Positions 44,061-52,367 of a DNA stretch of 64,000 nt are shown piece after piece; position 1 is the first letter of the stretch, and every line of letters starts with the position of its first letter. Under the pieces are notes generated by a model. The model searched no databases and had not been told where the DNA came from. It saw only the letters and a list, made by a program, of their open reading frames with translations. This DNA comes from Altererythrobacter lutimaris (lineage in GTDB: Bacteria; Pseudomonadota; Alphaproteobacteria; Sphingomonadales; Sphingomonadaceae). The DNA lies in contig NZ_JABWTA010000001.1 in assembly GCF_013371495.1 (NCBI RefSeq), positions 1,302,001 to 1,366,000 on the forward strand, in the 5' to 3' direction. The translations under genes were made by a program, and so were the position numbers.

Positions 44061-46178
44061 GTGGACCTTATCCTTATTTCAATCGGGCTGGGCCTGCTTG
44101 CCATTGTGTACGGCATCTTCACCAGCCGCCAGGTTCTTGGCGCAGACGCCGGGAATGAAAAGATGCAGGAAATTGCAGGCGCGATCCAGGAAGGCGCGCA
44201 GGCCTATCTCAACCGTCAATACACCACCATCGGCATCGTCGGTGTGGTTGTTGCGATCCTTGTCGGGTTGTTTCTCGGCCTGATACCGGCAGTCGGTTTT
44301 GTCATTGGCGCGGTGCTTTCAGGCGTTGCGGGCTATATCGGGATGAATATCTCGGTGCGTTCAAACGTGCGTACCGCGCAGGCAGCAAGCACAGGCTTGC
44401 AGCAGGGCCTTACCATCGCATTCCGCGCTGGTGCCATTACCGGTATGTTGGTGGCTGGTCTCGCGCTACTGGCAATCGCAGTGTTCTTCTATGTGCTGAT
44501 CGGACCGATGGCTCTCGAAGAAAACAGCCGTGCGGTTATCGATGGCCTGGTTGGCCTTGCCTTCGGTGCATCGCTGATCTCGATCTTCGCACGTCTGGGC
44601 GGCGGTATCTTCACCAAGGCTGCAGACGTAGGTGCTGACCTCGTCGGCAAAGTCGAAGCAGGTATTCCGGAAGACGATCCGCGCAACCCGGCGACGATCG
44701 CTGATAATGTCGGCGATAATGTCGGCGACTGCGCCGGCATGGCCGCTGACCTTTTCGAGACCTATGTCGTCACCGTTGGCGCAACCATGGTTCTCATGGC
44801 GCTGCTGCTGACCGGCATTGGCGATCTGCTGCTGCCGCTGATGGCGCTTCCGCTGCTGATTGGCGGTGCGTGTATCGTGACCTCGATCATCGGTACTTAC
44901 TTCGTCCGTCTCGGCAATGGCACCAATGTCATGGGCGCGATGTACAAGGGCTTCATCGTGACTGCCGTGCTGGCAATCCCGCTGATCTGGTTTGCCACAG
45001 CTCATGCTCTGGGTACCGTTGGCGTGGACATGAACACTGTGCTCAATCCAGGTCTCGGCATGGTCGAGTTTACTGGCCGTGACCTGTTCTATTGCTCGCT
45101 GATCGGCCTCGTTCTGACCGGAGTCATCATCTGGATCACAGAGTACTACACCGGTACGAACTTCCGTCCGGTCCGCTCGATCGCCAAGGCTTCGGAAACG
45201 GGCCATGGCACCAACGTGATCCAGGGTCTGGCTATCAGCCTCGAATCGACCGCTCTGCCAACCATCGTCATAATCGCGGCGATCATCGGTGCGTACCAGC
45301 TTGCTGGACTGCTCGGCCTCGCTTTCGGTGCAACCGCTATGCTGGCACTGGCCGGCATGGTTGTCGCGCTCGACGCTTATGGCCCGGTGACCGACAACGC
45401 AGGCGGCATCGCCGAGATGGCAGGTCTGGATGAAAGCGTTCGAGAAAAGACCGACCTGCTTGACGCAGTGGGCAACACGACCAAGGCTGTGACCAAGGGC
45501 TATGCCATCGGTTCAGCCGGTCTGGCAGCACTGGTGCTGTTCGCAGCTTACACCGCTGACCTGCGCGAGTATTTCCCGAATGCTGAAGTCAATTTCAGCC
45601 TCGAGAACCCGTATGTAATCGTCGGGTTGCTGCTCGGTGCATTGCTGCCGTACCTATTCGGTGCGATGGGCATGACCGCAGTCGGCCGCGCGGCCGGTGA
45701 CGTCGTCGTCGACGTGCGTGACCAGTTTGCGAAAGATCCGGGCATCATGGCCGGCACCAGCCGTCCGAACTATGCTCGCACGGTTGACCTCGTGACCAAG
45801 GCCGCGATCAAGGAAATGATCGTGCCTAGCCTGCTTCCGGTGCTCGCACCGATCGCGACGTACTACGTGATCTATCTCCTCGCTGGTCAGAACGAGGCCT
45901 TCGCAGCCGTGGGCGCTTTGCTCCTCGGCGTGATTGTCGGCGGCCTGTTCGTCGCGCTCTCCATGACCGCCGGCGGCGGCGCATGGGACAATGCGAAGAA
46001 GTACATCGAAGACGGCAATCACGGCGGCAAGGGCTCTGAAGCTCACAAGGCTGCGGTGACCGGTGATACTGTCGGCGATCCTTACAAGGATACCGCAGGT
46101 CCGGCTGTGAACCCGATGATCAAGATCACCAACATTGTCGCGCTGCTTCTGCTCGCGGCTCTGGCTGGTGCTCACTAA
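44061..46178 (+). CDS. hppA: Membrane-bound proton-pumping pyrophosphatase, K+-independent type
   Basis: Uses pyrophosphate hydrolysis to pump protons. 705 residues, about 16 helices, from a GTG with GAGAGGGG upstream. [28 protein letters not shown] (substrate-binding, split by this entry into [13 protein letters not shown] and [14 protein letters not shown]) and [16 protein letters not shown] are catalytic. [14 protein letters not shown] has the lysine and threonine typical of K+-independent enzymes. A strong terminator follows at 46207. It is monocistronic. Confidence 0.97.
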   Translation: MDLILISIGLGLLAIVYGIFTSRQVLGADAGNEKMQEIAGAIQEGAQAYLNRQYTTIGIVGVVVAILVGLFLGLIPAVGFVIGAVLSGVAGYIGMNISVRSNVRTAQAASTGLQQGLTIAFRAGAITGMLVAGLALLAIAVFFYVLIGPMALEENSRAVIDGLVGLAFGASLISIFARLGGGIFTKAADVGADLVGKVEAGIPEDDPRNPATIADNVGDNVGDCAGMAADLFETYVVTVGATMVLMALLLTGIGDLLLPLMALPLLIGGACIVTSIIGTYFVRLGNGTNVMGAMYKGFIVTAVLAIPLIWFATAHALGTVGVDMNTVLNPGLGMVEFTGRDLFYCSLIGLVLTGVIIWITEYYTGTNFRPVRSIAKASETGHGTNVIQGLAISLESTALPTIVIIAAIIGAYQLAGLLGLAFGATAMLALAGMVVALDAYGPVTDNAGGIAEMAGLDESVREKTDLLDAVGNTTKAVTKGYAIGSAGLAALVLFAAYTADLREYFPNAEVNFSLENPYVIVGLLLGALLPYLFGAMGMTAVGRAAGDVVVDVRDQFAKDPGIMAGTSRPNYARTVDLVTKAAIKEMIVPSLLPVLAPIATYYVIYLLAGQNEAFAAVGALLLGVIVGGLFVALSMTAGGGAWDNAKKYIEDGNHGGKGSEAHKAAVTGDTVGDPYKDTAGPAVNPMIKITNIVALLLLAALAGAH

Positions 46179-46206
46179 ACAACGAGTTCCCCCATGGGGA
46201 CTGGAG

Positions 46207-46237
46207 ACCCCGTCAGACGCAAGTCTGGCGGGGTTTT
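46207..46237 (+). terminator. Rho-independent terminator of hppA
   Basis: accccgtcagac pairs with gtctggcggggt (one G-T pair) around a 4-base loop and is followed by TTTTC. It lies 28 bases past the hppA stop. Confidence 0.9.
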
Positions 46238-46285
46238 CATTTGGGTTCTTGACCCTGAGCCGCGCCATCCGCAAAGCCGGTTGCA

Positions 46286-47200
46286 ATGACGAACCCAACA
46301 CCCACTTCCGAGCAACTCGTCGCTGAGCTGATTGAGCTCCTGACTGTCGACCAAGCAGACGATCACGCGTTCAAGGGCAAGGCCAAGGACGGCGGCGTCG
46401 GTCGCATGTTTGGCGGACAAGTCATCGCGCAAGCTTTGCAGGCAGCGCAAGCGACCGTCACAGACGGCAAGCAGGCTCATTCGCTCCATGCCTATTTCTT
46501 GCGTGGTGGCGAAGAAGGCCCGGTCACCGACCTGGCAGTAGAAGCGGACTTTGACGGGCGCAGCTTTGCCAACCGCCGGGTCGTCGCAAGCCAGACCGGC
46601 AAAGATGGCCAGACCCGCCCCATCCTCAACTTGACCGCAAGCTTCCAGCGCCCTGAAGAAGGGATGAGCCACGAAGACACTGTGATGCCGCAAGTGACAC
46701 CTCCCGAAGAGCTTCGCAGCGACATGGAAGTCCGCCGCGAATATGTCGATCAGGCTGGCATTAACGGCACCACACGCGAAATCATGCTGCGGCCACGCGC
46801 GATCGAGATGCGCACCAGTGACAAATTGCACTGGATGAATTCAGAGCCCAAGCCGCCCAAGGCGCATAGCTGGTTCAAGGCAGCAAGCGCTCTGCCCGAT
46901 GACCCGGCCCTGCACCGTGCAGTGATCGCCTATGCGAGCGACTTCACTCTGCTCGGCACCTCCGCCCTGCCGCATGGCCTAAGCTGGATGCGCGGAGAGC
47001 TTGTCGGCGCGAGCCTGGACCATGCGATCTGGTTCCACCGCCCAGCCCGCGCGGACGAATGGCTACTCTATGCAACCGACAGCCCATGGAGCGGCAATGG
47101 CAGAGGCTTTAACCGGGGCCGCATCTTCAACCGCGAAGGCGAGCTGGTCGCCAGCGTCGCGCAGGAAGGCATGATCCGCAGGCGCAAATCGAAGAGCTGA
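46286..47200 (+). CDS. tesB: Acyl-CoA thioesterase II
   Basis: A 304-residue double-hotdog thioesterase that releases fatty acid from acyl-CoA. RMFGGQVIAQALQAAQATV opens the first hotdog and HSLHAYFLRGG follows; the second has AVIAYASDFTLLGTSALPHG and SLDHAIWFHRP, with the catalytic aspartate in YASDF. GRIFNREGELVASVAQEGMIR is the typical end. Standing alone after a terminator. Confidence 0.95.
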   Translation: MTNPTPTSEQLVAELIELLTVDQADDHAFKGKAKDGGVGRMFGGQVIAQALQAAQATVTDGKQAHSLHAYFLRGGEEGPVTDLAVEADFDGRSFANRRVVASQTGKDGQTRPILNLTASFQRPEEGMSHEDTVMPQVTPPEELRSDMEVRREYVDQAGINGTTREIMLRPRAIEMRTSDKLHWMNSEPKPPKAHSWFKAASALPDDPALHRAVIAYASDFTLLGTSALPHGLSWMRGELVGASLDHAIWFHRPARADEWLLYATDSPWSGNGRGFNRGRIFNREGELVASVAQEGMIRRRKSKS

Positions 47201-47210
47201 AAATCGCCTT

Positions 47211-47313
47211 CCAACAAAATTGACAAAGTTGACACCTGTCAACTTCACTAAAGACACTTCAAACCCGCAGAATTCTGCCGTTTATGGCCATTCCAACAAA
47301 GTTGACACTTGTC
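47211..47313. repeat. Two copies of a TTGACA-containing intergenic motif
   Basis: The motif CCAACAAAGTTGACAC-T/C-TGTC occurs at 47293-47313 and, with a 9-base internal duplication, at 47211-47240. The first copy also makes a perfect palindrome, GTTGACA-CC-TGTCAAC (47228-47243). The gap 47201-47429 holds no convincing gene. Confidence 0.55.
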
Positions 47314-47364
47314 CTACAAAAGACAAACTCCGCAATGGACGAAACAGCGGTCAACAATGCGAAA

Positions 47365-47389
47365 GAGCCGCCATCAGCGATAGCGGCTC
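47365..47389 (-). terminator. Likely terminator of the universal stress gene
   Basis: GAGCCGC and GCGGCTC pair perfectly around 11 bases; on the minus strand the stem is followed by TTTCG. It lies 41 bases past the stop at 47430. The short T tract makes it weak. Confidence 0.5.
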
Positions 47390-47429
47390 CACACTTTGTA
47401 GGAAATCGCAGCGAGACACTCCAGCCCGG

Positions 47430-48245
47430 CTAGTGAGCAAGCAGGATCGGTATTGCTGGATCGGTAATCGCGCGGCGGGTAACGCCGCCCAGCAGCATCT
47501 CTGCAAGCCGTGAATGGCCAAAAGCCCCCATCACCATCATTCCGCAATGACGCGCTTTGGCGGCTGCAAACAGCGTGTCCGCGATACTGCCATCCGCTTT
47601 TGGTATCTCGACGAGCTCGCAATCAATCCCATGACGACTGAGATATTCGGCACCGCGCACAGGCGGCAGGTCAAAGCGTTCGCGGTCTTTCTCTTCGGAG
47701 ATGCTGACGAGATAAACCGACTTTGCTTTCGCCAGCAGCGGGACTGCGGCGCGCAATGCCAAGGCGGCTTCGCTTGAGCCATTCCATGCAACCATCACAG
47801 GCGCTTCGACATCAATCGCGGTCTGCCCGTCCGGCACAACCAGAACTGGCGAGCGCGCCTTGACCAGCAACTCACCAAGCATGGTGGAGGCGCGTGTCTC
47901 GGATTCGCCGCCATCACGTGGGCCGACGACCAGCAGATCGCTCAAAGGTGAATAATCGAGCAGCGCATGTTCAGGCAGGCCGTGACGCAGCACCCATTCC
48001 CATGCGACATCTTCATTGGCGAGGTCTGCTTCCATCTTCGAGCGGAAGGCCTCCGCATTCTCTCGGATTTGCGGCAGAGCCACTGCCATCGTCGCACCGT
48101 AAATGTCCCCTGGCGCAAAAATCTCATAGCTGACCGCCTGAAGGCAGGTCACATGCGCATCGAAGGCGCGCGCCAAATCAAAACTGGCCTGCAGACGGCC
48201 TTCACAGCCCTCCGTGTCGTTCACATGCAGCAATATCGACTTCAT
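47430..48245 (-). CDS. Tandem-domain universal stress protein
   Basis: A 271-residue protein with two Usp domains. The first begins MKSILLHVND; the second carries the ATP-binding G-2x-G-9x-G pattern in GAFGHSRLAEMLLGGVTRRA. Tandem Usp proteins are often raised by low oxygen. ATG at 48245 with AAGGAA upstream is preferred to 48269. A perfect FNR box lies 52-65 bases upstream, shared with the divergent carotenoid oxygenase gene. Confidence 0.9.
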   Translation of the reverse strand: MKSILLHVNDTEGCEGRLQASFDLARAFDAHVTCLQAVSYEIFAPGDIYGATMAVALPQIRENAEAFRSKMEADLANEDVAWEWVLRHGLPEHALLDYSPLSDLLVVGPRDGGESETRASTMLGELLVKARSPVLVVPDGQTAIDVEAPVMVAWNGSSEAALALRAAVPLLAKAKSVYLVSISEEKDRERFDLPPVRGAEYLSRHGIDCELVEIPKADGSIADTLFAAAKARHCGMMVMGAFGHSRLAEMLLGGVTRRAITDPAIPILLAH

Positions 48246-48296
48246 ATTGATTTCCTTCCCGTAATTCAAAAAGAGCAGACTTCGCGCGCCTATTCC

Positions 48297-48310
48297 TTGA
48301 TCTCGATCAA
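48297..48310. promoter_or_regulatory. Perfect FNR box between divergent genes
   Basis: TTGATCTCGATCAA matches all ten consensus bases of TTGAT-N4-ATCAA. Its centre is about 58 bases from both start codons (48245 minus, 48361 plus). Relative to the predicted plus-strand start near 48345-48347 it is centred at about -42, the class II activator position. Confidence 0.8.
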
Positions 48311-48311
48311 C

Positions 48312-48339
48312 TTGCGCTTGGCAAATGCTGCGCTAATCT
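48312..48339 (+). promoter_or_regulatory. Candidate promoter of the carotenoid oxygenase gene
   Basis: TTGCGC (48312-48317), a 16-base spacer and TAATCT (48334-48339) start 2 bases past the FNR box and precede the ATG at 48361. A weak -35 beside an activator site fits activated transcription. Confidence 0.45.
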
Positions 48340-48360
48340 TGATCTCTGAGAGGAACGCCG

Positions 48361-49830
48361 ATGCCCATCACCAAAGAGCCACCAATCAAATACTCACTCG
48401 AGCCGTCGAACCATCCGTATTTATCCGGAGCATGGACGCCGGTTCACGAGGAAGTGACGGTTGACGAACTGGAAGTGATCGAAGGTGAAATCCCGGCTGA
48501 CATTGACGGGATTTATCTTCGCAATACGGAAAATCCGGTGCATCAGCCGCTTGGCCGGCACCACCCGTTTGACGGCGATGCAATGATTCATCAGGTCGAT
48601 ATTCGCGGCGGCAAGGCAAGTTATCGCAACCGCTTTGTGCGCACGCATTGCTTTGAGGCTGAGCAGATCGCGGGCGGATCGCTGTGGGGCGGCTTGATGG
48701 ACCCGCCGGGTACCTCGAAGCGCCCCGGTTTTGGCGCACATGGCGGGCTGAAAGACACAGGCAGCACGGACATCATCGTGCATGCGGGCGTCGCCTATGC
48801 GACCTTCTACCAATGCGGCGAAGCCTGGATGCTTGATCCGGTCACGTTGGAAAACCTGGGCAAAGCGCCATGGGGGCCGCTGGATGGCGTCTCAGCGCAC
48901 CCGAAGGTCGATGAAGAGACCGGCGAGCTGATGTTCTTCAATTACGGCGTCCACGCGCCTTATATGCATTACGGCGTGGTCGACCGCGCTGGCAAGCTCG
49001 TCCATTATGTGCCCATCCCGCTGTCCGGTCCGCGCCTGCCGCATGACATGGCAATCACCAAGAACTGGTCGATCCTCAACGACATGCCACTTTACTGGGA
49101 TGCCGAGCTGCTCGAGCGCGATATTCATGCTGCGCGGCTTCACGAAGGCGAGCCGACCCGCTTTGCCCTCATCCCTCGGCACGGTCAGCCAGAGGACATC
49201 CGCTGGTTCGAGGCCGCACCGACTTACGTCCTGCATTGGACCAATGCGTGGGAAACCAGGAATGGAAAGGGCGAGGACGAGGTTGTCCTGGAAGGCTATT
49301 TCCAGGACAGACCGATGCCCGAGCCGCTCGAGGAATTCGGCCGTTACGCACACATGATGGCTTATGTGGACGAGCACAGCTTCCAGCCGCGCCTGCATCG
49401 TTGGCGGTTCAATCTGGCGACGGGCGAGACCCGCGAGGAGCGCCTATCCGACAGCATTGTCGAATTCGGGATGATAAATCCGGAATATCTGATGAAGCCC
49501 AGCCGCTATGTCTGGTCCACTACGACCAAGCCGGGCTGGTTCCTGTTCAACGGCTATATCCGGCAGGACACGGAGACCGGCGAAGAGCACGTCTACGAAC
49601 TGCCGGAAGGGGTCTATGCTAGCGAGAGTCCGATTGTTCCAAGGCAAGGCGGAACCTCAGAAGCTGATGCGTATTTGGTCACCTTCCTCATCGACGAAAA
49701 CACCGGCTCGTCCGAGCTGGCTATCCTCGATGCGAGCGATGTCACCAAAGGCCCGATTTGCCGCGCTCGCCTGCCGCACAAGATCTCGAGCGGTGTGCAT
49801 TCGACCTGGGTCGAACGCGCGCAGCTCTGA
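48361..49830 (+). CDS. Carotenoid oxygenase / lignostilbene dioxygenase family
   Basis: A 489-residue seven-bladed propeller enzyme that cleaves a C=C bond of carotenoids, apocarotenoids or stilbenes with Fe(II) and O2. LRNTENPVHQPLGRHHPFDGDAMIH, described here by its parts LGRHHPFDGDAM, holds the early family motif; SAHPKVDEETG, GPRLPHDMAITKNWSILND, TYVLHWTNAWE and SSGVHSTWVERAQ supply histidines that would bind iron. Substrate is open: sphingomonads make carotenoids and degrade lignin-type stilbenes. GAGAGGAAC precedes the ATG. The FNR box upstream is unexpected for an oxygen-using enzyme. Confidence 0.92.
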   Translation: MPITKEPPIKYSLEPSNHPYLSGAWTPVHEEVTVDELEVIEGEIPADIDGIYLRNTENPVHQPLGRHHPFDGDAMIHQVDIRGGKASYRNRFVRTHCFEAEQIAGGSLWGGLMDPPGTSKRPGFGAHGGLKDTGSTDIIVHAGVAYATFYQCGEAWMLDPVTLENLGKAPWGPLDGVSAHPKVDEETGELMFFNYGVHAPYMHYGVVDRAGKLVHYVPIPLSGPRLPHDMAITKNWSILNDMPLYWDAELLERDIHAARLHEGEPTRFALIPRHGQPEDIRWFEAAPTYVLHWTNAWETRNGKGEDEVVLEGYFQDRPMPEPLEEFGRYAHMMAYVDEHSFQPRLHRWRFNLATGETREERLSDSIVEFGMINPEYLMKPSRYVWSTTTKPGWFLFNGYIRQDTETGEEHVYELPEGVYASESPIVPRQGGTSEADAYLVTFLIDENTGSSELAILDASDVTKGPICRARLPHKISSGVHSTWVERAQL

Positions 49831-49839
49831 CTGACCCTT

Positions 49840-51438
49840 TTAAGGCGTGTAGTAAGTCGGTGAGCCCGGCCCCACTGGTATCCCCAGCACGAAGGTCCAG
49901 AGGTAGAAAAACACCGACCAGAACGCGATGAAGAACATCGAATAAGGCAGCATCATCGCGATCAGGGTGCCAACGCCCAAATTCTTGTCGTAGCGCGTTG
50001 CCCAAGCAAGGATCAGCCCGAAATAGCTCATCATCGGCGTGATGATATTCGTCGTGCTGTCGCCGATCCGGTAAGCCGCCTGGATGGCTTCTGGCGAGTA
50101 ACCGATCAGCATCAGCATTGGCACGAAGATCGGAGCCGTGACGGCCCATTGCGCGCTTGCTGAACCGAGCGACAGGTTGATAACCGCGCAGATCAGAATG
50201 AAAGCGAAGAAGATCACCGGACCGGTCATGCCCGTCTCCACAAGGAAATTCGCGCCGGTCACCGCTGTGATCGCGCCGAGATTAGTCCAGCCGAAGAACG
50301 CGACGAACTGCGCAGCGAAAAACACCAGCACGATATAGAGGCCAAGCGATGAGAGCGCCGCCGCCATCGCATCAATGATGTCGCGGTCGGTCTTCATCGT
50401 CCCCACCGCACGGCCATAGGCATAGCCCAATGCAACGAAGAAGATCAGAATCCACACCACAAATCCGTCGAAGAACGGGCTGTCGATCCGGTCGCCTGTT
50501 TCCGGATTGCGAAACACACCCCACTCCGGAACCAGCGTCAGCGCCATCAGCGCGAGCACGCCAAGCAGCGCATAGCCGGCCCAGCGCAGCCCTTTGCGCT
50601 CGTCTGCGGTCACTTGCTCCATCATCTTGTCGTCAAGGATCGTCGGGTCTGCGCCTGAGGGGTCATATTTCCCGAGTTTCGGCTCAACGATATAGATCGA
50701 AACCAGCGAGCCGATGATGGTGATGAGGAAAGTCGACGCAACCATGAAATACCAGTTTGCCGTCGCGACTACGGTGTATTCAGGCGCGATCAGCCTTGCG
50801 GCTTCCTGCGTAATCCCCGCGAGCAGCGGGTCAATCGTGCCGATCAAAAGGTTCGCGCTATAGCCGCCCGAAACGCCCGCAAAAGCTGCTGCCATGCCAG
50901 CCAGCGGATGCCGCCCCAACGCGTAGAATATCGCACCTGCGAGCGGGATCAGAACGACATAACCAACTTCCGATGCGGTGTTCGAAACGATCCCGGCAAA
51001 GACAATCGCGACTGTCACCAGCTTTGGCGGCGCGGATAGCACCATGCTGCGAACAGCAGCCGAGAGCAGGCCCGACTTCTCCGCTACGCCTACACCGAGC
51101 ATCGCGACCAGCACGACGCCCAAAGGCGCAAAGCCTGTAAAATTGTCGACCAGATTGGTGAAGATGCGGCGGATCCCGTCGCCATCCATCAAGCTCACCG
51201 CGCGGATCATTCCGTCCTCAGCCACGCCGGGCGCGCCCGCTGGTCTAGGATCGACCACCGCGACACCCATCCAGCCGAGCAGGCCTGACAAGAGCACTAT
51301 GCCAAAGGCAAGAATCGCAAACAAAGTGACCGGATGCGGCAGCAGATTCCCGAGCCATTCCACCCCATCAAGGAAGCGTGTGAAAGCGTTGCGCTTGCCT
51401 TCGTTATACTCTTCAGTCGTCGCGGGAAGTTCGCTCAT
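49840..51438 (-). CDS. AbgT-family transporter
   Basis: A 532-residue membrane transporter of the AbgT/MtrF family, which import p-aminobenzoyl-glutamate or export sulfonamides. About 11-13 helices. HPVTLFAILAFGIVLLSG near the start, AAFAGVSGGYSANLLIG and RIGDSTTNIITPMMSYFGLI, the hairpin motifs of the fold, are present. Alone between the oxygenase and a hypothetical membrane gene. Confidence 0.92.
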   Translation of the reverse strand: MSELPATTEEYNEGKRNAFTRFLDGVEWLGNLLPHPVTLFAILAFGIVLLSGLLGWMGVAVVDPRPAGAPGVAEDGMIRAVSLMDGDGIRRIFTNLVDNFTGFAPLGVVLVAMLGVGVAEKSGLLSAAVRSMVLSAPPKLVTVAIVFAGIVSNTASEVGYVVLIPLAGAIFYALGRHPLAGMAAAFAGVSGGYSANLLIGTIDPLLAGITQEAARLIAPEYTVVATANWYFMVASTFLITIIGSLVSIYIVEPKLGKYDPSGADPTILDDKMMEQVTADERKGLRWAGYALLGVLALMALTLVPEWGVFRNPETGDRIDSPFFDGFVVWILIFFVALGYAYGRAVGTMKTDRDIIDAMAAALSSLGLYIVLVFFAAQFVAFFGWTNLGAITAVTGANFLVETGMTGPVIFFAFILICAVINLSLGSASAQWAVTAPIFVPMLMLIGYSPEAIQAAYRIGDSTTNIITPMMSYFGLILAWATRYDKNLGVGTLIAMMLPYSMFFIAFWSVFFYLWTFVLGIPVGPGSPTYYTP

Positions 51439-51539
51439 GAATGGCTCCGGTCTGCTGGGAAGTCCCTCTCATACAAAGGGAAAGCTGAACGCGCGCAGAT
51501 CGGCAAGAAAATCCTGTTGAAAGTGCGCAAAGGCTGATC

Positions 51540-52358
51540 TCAGGACGGAATGGCGCCGCCGATGTTGGAGTCCACTTCACCCTCTGGATGCGGCAGGCCG
51601 AGCATGCCGTTCAAGCCGCGACGCAGCGGATTGGTGCAATAGGATGGCCCGCTAAGATAATGGATATGACCTTCCAGGATTCCATTCTGGCCCTGGTTCA
51701 TGATCGTTACCCGCCCCAGATTGCCAGTATCCTTCGGCAAAGCAATCGGATCGCAGCGGCGCAAATTGAGCGAACCTTGTGGCCCCGTCTCGCCATCAAT
51801 CGCCGTACACACAAAAGGCGTGATGTAGCGGTAAGTCCGCGAAATCCAGTCCGGGATACGGCCTTGCTCGTCCCACACCCACTTTGCATCGCGCATGGCA
51901 GGGGATAGAGCGCCCTCTTCCACGGTAATCTGATCGCGCGGCAAATCGAAATAGCCGGACATTTGATCGACCAGCGAATCTTTCCATGGCTCCTGCTCGA
52001 ACCAGCTGTTCAGTTTTTCCTGCGAGCTAAACCTGGCTTCGACGGACCAGTTCACTGCATTGGACCAGCAATTGCCGAGCTTGTTGAAGCGTTTATGCGC
52101 GACTTCTGCTTCAGGCGGCGTGCTCAGGCCCCCGCGAACCAGATGATTGCGATCATCGAAATAGTCGCCTTGCGCGTCGATCCACGTAATCGCGACCGGC
52201 ACTCCGATTGCACTAAGGAAACCGAGCGTCGCGACCGTCTGCAATGGCCATGACTTCCAAGCCTTCTCAGGCATCAGGCGGTACGCCAGCACGAGCATGC
52301 CGACTATCGCAATCGGCACTCCGAACCAGGCTAGCATGGCGAATTGAAAGCCGGTCAT
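51540..52358 (-). CDS. Hypothetical membrane-anchored protein
   Basis: A 272-residue protein with two N-terminal membrane helices (FAMLAWFGVPIAIVGMLVLAY and PLQTVATLGFLSAIGVPVAI) and a globular periplasmic or cytoplasmic part. The latter has several cysteines (NCWSN, FVCTA, RRCDP, SYCTN) that could form disulfides. No recognised family. It is 9 bases downstream of the uvrC stop, on the same strand. Confidence 0.6.
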   Translation of the reverse strand: MTGFQFAMLAWFGVPIAIVGMLVLAYRLMPEKAWKSWPLQTVATLGFLSAIGVPVAITWIDAQGDYFDDRNHLVRGGLSTPPEAEVAHKRFNKLGNCWSNAVNWSVEARFSSQEKLNSWFEQEPWKDSLVDQMSGYFDLPRDQITVEEGALSPAMRDAKWVWDEQGRIPDWISRTYRYITPFVCTAIDGETGPQGSLNLRRCDPIALPKDTGNLGRVTIMNQGQNGILEGHIHYLSGPSYCTNPLRRGLNGMLGLPHPEGEVDSNIGGAIPS

Positions 52359-52367
52359 ATGCGCATA

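Noticed and set aside
47220..47513. 97-residue plus-strand open frame in the tesB-usp gap
   Set aside because: It reads through the repeated motifs, a terminator hairpin and the end of the stress gene, has no ribosome site and no protein-like pattern.
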